Assembly: GCA_937906765.1 (NCBI GenBank) | Contig: CALCUV010000069.1 | Coordinates: 1 to 8,283, forward strand | Direction of reading: 5' to 3' | Source of the DNA: an uncultured Prevotella sp. | Lineage (GTDB): Bacteria > Bacteroidota > Bacteroidia > Bacteroidales > Bacteroidaceae | Length of the DNA: 8,283 nt | Shown here: positions 4,978-8,283 of the stretch, in pieces | Layout of the letters: each line of letters starts with the position of its first letter | Numbering within the stretch: the stretch's first letter is position 1 | Program-made: the position numbers and the translations under genes | Notes under the pieces: model-generated | What the model was told of the DNA's origin: nothing | The model's input: the letters and a program-made list of their open reading frames with translations, nothing else | Database searches by the model: none

Positions 4978-7623
4978 ATGCGTTTCCTTCGCTCCTATTA
5001 TTTATTTGTGTGCCTCTTGCTCTCATCCCTGCTTGCCGGAGCGCAAACCCATCCTGACGTAACGAAACTCTTTGAGCGCTTTAAATCAGCGGCGGCTTTC
5101 GACCACGAATTTCCGCGCGAGAAAGTGTTTCTGCATCTCGACAATAACGCTTACTTCGAGGGTGACTCCTTATTTTATAAAGCCTATGTGGTGCGTGCGT
5201 CAAGTTTGAAACCCACTGATATTAGCGGAGTGCTCTATGTAGAACTCCTCAATGCTGCTGGGCAGATGATGGAACGCCAATTGGTGAAAATTGACTCCCT
5301 TGGAGGCGGTAGCGGTTGCATAAAGTTTGACACCTACATGCATTCGGGTTATTACGAAGTGCGTGCCTACACACGCGCCATGCTGAACTGGGGCGAGGAT
5401 GCCTATTTCTCACGCGTCATTCCCTTGTTTGAGCGCACGAAGGAGTCGTTCTCCGTTCAGACTATTGATGAAGCGTGGAAGGTTCCCGAAAAGGCGAAAC
5501 GTCCTTTCACTTTCGATGGCGACTCGAAGCGCAAGGTGAGTTTTTATCCCGAAGGTGGGGCGCGCATTGAGGGACTTGCGGGGCGCATTGCCTTTCAAGT
5601 GACCGACGGAAACGGTATGCCTTGTGATGATGAGGTGATGATTTATGACAATGAGGGAAACCTATTGCTCAGTGCCCGACCTCTCCACGAGGGACGCGGA
5701 ACGTTTCTGTTGCCTGTGGGAGTAAAGGGTGGCTATGCCCTTGTTGGCGACCAGCGTGCGGAACTCCCCGAAGCGCAAAAGGAGGGTTACACCTTGCGTG
5801 CGGATTTGGCCGACGGATATTTGGACCTTCATGTTGCGCGTTCCTCAGGCATGCCTCAGGAAGTGATAGGTATGGGCATTTTCAACCGTGAGCGTGCGTG
5901 CTATTTTGATACCTTACACGTCAATGAGCCTGCTGAATTCTCGCTTCCCGCAAACGTGCTCCGCGGAGGGGTAAACAGAATCCAGCTTTTCGATAAGCAG
6001 GGCACGGCTTTGGCAGAGCGTTTGATTTATTACCCTGTGGCAACGACAGATGTGCAACTCTCCGTGCGCCAAAGCGCTTCCACGTATGCCCCTTACGCTC
6101 CTATTGCACTTGAATTCTATGTCACCGATGCACAAGGTGCTCCCGTTGACGCGAATCTTTCGGTCGCTGTGCGCGATGATGCTCAGGAGGTGGTGAGTAA
6201 CCGAACTGCTGCCATCGATGCCGAAATGTTGCTCGCCAGTGAGGTACGTGGTTACATTCATCAGCCTGACTTTTACTTCGCTCCGGGAGACACGGTCGCT
6301 TCTCTCCGAAAGCGCCGCATGGCACTCGACCATTTGTTGCTCGTTCAGGGATGGACGGCCGCGAGTTTCGAAGCGATGTGCTACCATGACCTATTCGAGA
6401 CCGAACATCCCATTGAGGAAAACCTCGTTTTGAATGGCACGGTTTATAAAGACAATAACAAGCACGAACCTTGGCCTAACTTGGGGTTGAAACTCTTGAT
6501 GTATGCTCCCGATGGCACTTCCGTTGAGGGCGAATGCTTAACGGATGCTGAGGGTAAGTTTGCCTTCCGCTCTACAGTGGATTATGTGGGCGAATTGTCG
6601 GCAATGGTATATACCGAAGACGCTGAGAAAAATCGCAAATGGGCACGTGTGGCCTTCGATCGCTGGTTTGATCCGTTGCCCCGAACTTATCATCCCCAGC
6701 AACAGACTTATGCTCCCGCCATTCCCCTTGACACGACGGAGCAAGTAACGAATCAACCTGACGTTTTCGAATGGACGGACACGCTTGACGATTGGCGTGA
6801 CACGTATTTGGATGAGGCGGTGGTGAAAGCCAAACGTAAGTACCGCCCGCTCCAAGGTAATCGCCACAAATGGGGAGGTGGGGAAGAGAAAGGCAAGCGC
6901 AATGCCGATAATTTCTATAATGTGGAACTCGAACTCGAACGCTGGCGCGACTTGGGGAATGATGGCACGATGCTTGCCACTACTTTTATTGCGCTTCTCG
7001 TGGATAGCACGGATTATTTGAGTGCGGGTGTTGACGCCGCGGAACAGATGTTCCAACAAGAGACAACTCAGGAGGTGGCAAACCCTAACGAGACTACAAC
7101 TTCAGAACCTGAAACCACCGTGGAGGAAGGTTCGCGAAGCGAAGAGGAACTCCAGTTGATTAATGGTAAAACAACGGTGTGGGTGCTGAATAACTTGAGT
7201 GATGAACAAAATAACTTGCCCACCTTGATGGCAGATGAGGTGCAATCTGTGGCTGTTGTGACCGACGTTTCGAAACAAAAGAAATTCATAGGTACTACGG
7301 CTACTGAGGAACATATTGACCAAGTCATCGTTGTCTATGAGCGCCCCAACGCCTACCTTTATAAGTCAAAGAAGGGCTTGACCAAGCGCAAGGTGTGGGG
7401 ATATGCGAAACCCAAAGCCTTTTATTCGCCCAACTATTACGAAATGAAGTTGCCGAAAAAGCCAGATACGCGCCACACCCTCTATTGGACGCCTCAACTG
7501 ACGCTTGATAGTCGTGGTAAAGGCACTGCCGTTTTCTTCAACAACTCTTTCGACGGAACGCGTCTGCGCATCTCCGTTCAGGGAATTACGCGCGATGGTC
7601 GCTTCGTGAGTTTTGAGCGATAG
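4978..7623 (+). CDS. Large exported macroglobulin-like/carboxypeptidase-regulatory-like protein with degenerate TonB-plug-like segment
   Basis: Exported protein of 881 aa. The signal peptide is residues 1-22 (hydrophobic core YLFVCLLLSSLLAGA, cleavage before Gln23, no lipobox). Residues about 46-150 contain PREKVFLHLDNNAYFEGDSLFYKAYVV and following strands, resembling the macroglobulin MG2-type module of a Bacteroidota surface-protein family. Further beta-rich repeats run to about 470. Residues about 482-545 (LNGTVYKDNN...LTDAEGKFAF) look like a carboxypeptidase-regulatory beta-sandwich. LDEAVVKAKR at 611-620 recalls the start of a TonB plug, but what follows is not a normal plug: there is an E/Q/T-rich linker at about 693-725 and INGKTTVWVLNN after it. 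The C-terminus (812-881) has FYSPNYYE, RHTLYWTP (832-839) and a beta-rich tail. No transmembrane barrel is visible, so it is not itself a TonB-dependent transporter. The function is unknown; a periplasmic or surface adhesion or assembly role is only a guess. It has a long 5' gap with its own regulatory signals and appears monocistronic. No clear terminator follows. Confidence 0.75.
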   Translation: MRFLRSYYLFVCLLLSSLLAGAQTHPDVTKLFERFKSAAAFDHEFPREKVFLHLDNNAYFEGDSLFYKAYVVRASSLKPTDISGVLYVELLNAAGQMMERQLVKIDSLGGGSGCIKFDTYMHSGYYEVRAYTRAMLNWGEDAYFSRVIPLFERTKESFSVQTIDEAWKVPEKAKRPFTFDGDSKRKVSFYPEGGARIEGLAGRIAFQVTDGNGMPCDDEVMIYDNEGNLLLSARPLHEGRGTFLLPVGVKGGYALVGDQRAELPEAQKEGYTLRADLADGYLDLHVARSSGMPQEVIGMGIFNRERACYFDTLHVNEPAEFSLPANVLRGGVNRIQLFDKQGTALAERLIYYPVATTDVQLSVRQSASTYAPYAPIALEFYVTDAQGAPVDANLSVAVRDDAQEVVSNRTAAIDAEMLLASEVRGYIHQPDFYFAPGDTVASLRKRRMALDHLLLVQGWTAASFEAMCYHDLFETEHPIEENLVLNGTVYKDNNKHEPWPNLGLKLLMYAPDGTSVEGECLTDAEGKFAFRSTVDYVGELSAMVYTEDAEKNRKWARVAFDRWFDPLPRTYHPQQQTYAPAIPLDTTEQVTNQPDVFEWTDTLDDWRDTYLDEAVVKAKRKYRPLQGNRHKWGGGEEKGKRNADNFYNVELELERWRDLGNDGTMLATTFIALLVDSTDYLSAGVDAAEQMFQQETTQEVANPNETTTSEPETTVEEGSRSEEELQLINGKTTVWVLNNLSDEQNNLPTLMADEVQSVAVVTDVSKQKKFIGTTATEEHIDQVIVVYERPNAYLYKSKKGLTKRKVWGYAKPKAFYSPNYYEMKLPKKPDTRHTLYWTPQLTLDSRGKGTAVFFNNSFDGTRLRISVQGITRDGRFVSFER

Positions 7624-7631
7624 GAAAAGAG

Positions 7632-7697
7632 GTTATAGGCACTATAATTACTATAATCACTATAGATACTATAGGAACTATCAGAAAAACTATAATC
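7632..7697 (+). repeat. 9-bp tandem repeat, ACTATANNN family
   Basis: Five consecutive 9-bp units begin at 7641, 7650, 7659, 7668 and 7677: ACTATAATT, ACTATAATC, ACTATAGAT, ACTATAGGA and ACTATCAGA. A degenerate unit GTTATAGGC precedes at 7632, and one more ACTATAATC lies at 7689-7697 after a 3-nt break in phase. The array begins 9 bp after the stop codon of the large exported protein. Some units contain the palindrome CTATAG. No following T-run makes it a convincing terminator. Confidence 0.85.
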
Positions 7698-7727
7698 ACA
7701 ATCCCCTCAAAAAAAATCTTCATTTTC

Positions 7728-7758
7728 TTTGGCAGATAAATTTTAAACTGTAATTTTG
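7728..7758 (+). promoter_or_regulatory. Consensus Bacteroidota promoter for the pheA leader
   Basis: TTTG (7728-7731), a spacer of exactly 19 nt and TAATTTTG (7751-7758) match both boxes of the known Bacteroidota primary-sigma consensus TTTG-N19-21-TAnnTTTG without mismatch. Transcription should start about 6-8 nt downstream, near 7764-7766. That leaves about 50 nt before the leader-peptide ATG and about 210 nt before pheA. Confidence 0.82.
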
Positions 7759-7817
7759 TCACCAGAAACAAGAAATCACTTACATTTTTCTATATTCTAA
7801 ACTTAAAAACAAGCACT

Positions 7818-7901
7818 ATGCTATTCTCAACGTCTTTTTACTTTTACGCTTATTTTTACTTTGCTGAACAGGCAGAGCGGGACGTTGTGTGTTTAAATTA
7901 A
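7818..7901 (+). CDS. Phe/Tyr-rich leader peptide of the pheA attenuator (27 aa)
   Basis: Short ORF of 27 codons ending in TAA, between a consensus promoter and a rho-independent terminator in front of pheA. Residues 7-15 read FYFYAYFYF: eight of nine are Phe or Tyr, and the whole peptide has five Phe and four Tyr. All four Phe codons in this run are TTT; the Tyr codons are TAC, TAC, TAT and TAC. The tail codes AEQAERDVVCLN; its GAG CGG GAC codons (7875-7883) are also RNA segment 2 of the attenuator. The peptide itself probably has no function: ribosome speed over the aromatic codons is the signal. The start has no Shine-Dalgarno but an A-rich upstream region, as expected in Bacteroidota. No Trp or His codons are present, which argues for sensing Phe and Tyr specifically. 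Confidence 0.88.
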   Translation: MLFSTSFYFYAYFYFAEQAERDVVCLN

Positions 7902-7965
7902 GTTGCGAATCTATTTATGACACCATACAAGAGGTCCTGCTCATCTGAGCGGGACCTTTTATTTT
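7828..7965 (+). promoter_or_regulatory. Ribosome-mediated transcription attenuator of pheA (segments 1-4)
   Basis: Segment 1 CAACGTC (7828-7834) pairs with GACGTTG (7881-7887), extendable by two G-U pairs. Segment 2 GAGCGGGAC (7875-7883) pairs over 9 bp, with one G-U, with segment 3 GTCCTGCTC (7934-7942) to make the antiterminator. Segment 3 with one more G pairs with segment 4 GAGCGGGACC (7947-7956) to make the terminator. Segments 2 and 4 share an identical 9-mer, so they compete for segment 3. Inferred logic: with scarce Phe-tRNA or Tyr-tRNA the ribosome stalls at 7836-7862, over or just past segment 1, and 2:3 forms so transcription reads into pheA. With ample tRNA it reaches the TAA at 7899-7901, covers segment 2, and 3:4 terminates. 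Without translation, 1:2 favours termination. Confidence 0.85.
7929..7965 (+). terminator. Rho-independent terminator of the pheA leader
   Basis: GGTCCTGCTC (7933-7942), loop ATCT, GAGCGGGACC (7947-7956): a 10-bp GC-rich stem with one G-U, extendable outward by AAGA/TTTT pairing (7929-7932 with 7957-7960). It is followed by TTTTATTTT (7957-7965). It ends 12 nt before the pheA ATG. Confidence 0.93.
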
Positions 7966-7977
7966 ACCCTAACCATT

Positions 7978-8283
7978 ATGAATTATTCTGCTTCCCCCGA
8001 GTATCCACTAAGAGTTGCCATCCAAGGAGCCCCAGGTTCGTTCCACCATATTGCTGCTCGCGAGCATTTTGACACAAACATCGACTTGATTTGTTGTAAC
8101 ACCTTCGAGGAGGTCTTTCGCGAGATGAGCAAAGACGACAATGTGATGGGCTTAGTGGCGATTGAGAACACCATTGCGGGAAGTTTGCTTCACAATTACG
8201 AACTCCTGCGCGAGCATAAGTGCACCATCGTTGGCGAACACAAGCTCCGTATCAAGCACAATTGCGTCTGCCTGCCGGAAGAC
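7978..8283 (+). CDS. pheA: Prephenate dehydratase, 5' part (runs off the window)
   Basis: First 102 codons of the cytoplasmic enzyme converting prephenate to phenylpyruvate, the committed step to phenylalanine. Matching prephenate dehydratase motifs: VAIQGAPGSFHHIAA at 13-27, CCNTFEEVF at about 39-47, VAIENTIAGSLLHNYELL at 60-77, and IVGEHKLRIKHNC further on. The protein begins directly with the dehydratase domain, so it is the monofunctional type without a fused N-terminal chorismate mutase. The catalytic Thr-Arg-Phe motif and the expected C-terminal ACT domain lie beyond the window. The ATG at 7978 is chosen because it is 12 nt after the leader terminator and no earlier in-frame start avoids that terminator. 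Expression should be controlled by the attenuator. In Bacteroidota this gene often heads a cluster with an aminotransferase, DAHP synthase/chorismate mutase and prephenate dehydrogenase; whether that is so here cannot be seen. Confidence 0.95.
   Translation, partial: MNYSASPEYPLRVAIQGAPGSFHHIAAREHFDTNIDLICCNTFEEVFREMSKDDNVMGLVAIENTIAGSLLHNYELLREHKCTIVGEHKLRIKHNCVCLPED

Noticed and set aside
6538..7059. Long open frame of 173 codons on the minus strand
   Set aside because: It lies entirely inside the exported-protein gene and its translation shows no domain or signal; it is a by-product of codon bias.
7586..7771. Minus-strand frame giving a hydrophobic Ile/Val-rich peptide
   Set aside because: The hydrophobic stretch is just the reverse reading of the 9-bp ACTATANNN repeat, with no supporting start signal or family.

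Overview
The window looks like chromosomal DNA of a member of the Bacteroidota, probably Bacteroidales (Prevotella/Bacteroides-like). The support is a D-Ala-D-Ala ligase followed by a Bacteroidota-type acyltransferase, secreted proteins with leaders ending in -AQ, starts without clear Shine-Dalgarno sequences, and one promoter that fits the Bacteroidota consensus exactly (TTTG, 19-nt spacer, TAnnTTTG). All recognised genes are on the + strand. No phage, insertion sequence, CRISPR, tRNA or rRNA is visible.

Layout. (1) 55-2251: ddl and a glycerolipid-type acyltransferase, an envelope-building pair. They are followed by a long hairpin built partly from heptamer repeats. (2) 2356-4525: two exported proteins, a porin-like outer-membrane beta-barrel and a phytase-like esterase. 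They are separated by a 127-bp gap with another heptamer array and closed by a strong terminator at 4560-4612. (3) 4526-4977: a 452-bp gap with the terminator, a structured segment and two perfect dyads, one overlapping a weak candidate promoter. (4) 4978-7623: a large exported protein with macroglobulin-like, carboxypeptidase-regulatory-like and degenerate TonB-plug-like parts. (5) 7624-7977: a 9-bp tandem repeat, then a consensus promoter and a complete amino-acid attenuator. (6) 7978-end: the 5' part of pheA (prephenate dehydratase).

The most interesting system is the pheA leader. A 27-codon peptide at 7818-7901 carries the run FYFYAYFYF. It is followed by a rho-independent terminator (7933-7956 plus a U-tract) just before pheA. 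The 9-mer GAGCGGGAC occurs twice, once inside the end of the leader peptide (7875-7883) and once as the 3' arm of the terminator (7947-7955), so both copies compete for the same partner (7934-7942). CAACGTC at the front of the leader ORF can pair with GACGTTG just after the first copy. This gives the full 1:2 / 2:3 / 3:4 logic of ribosome-mediated attenuation, apparently reading both Phe and Tyr.

A second theme is tandem repeats with fixed 7- or 9-bp period directly at three of the five complete gene ends: 2256-2283, 3353-3380 and 7632-7685.
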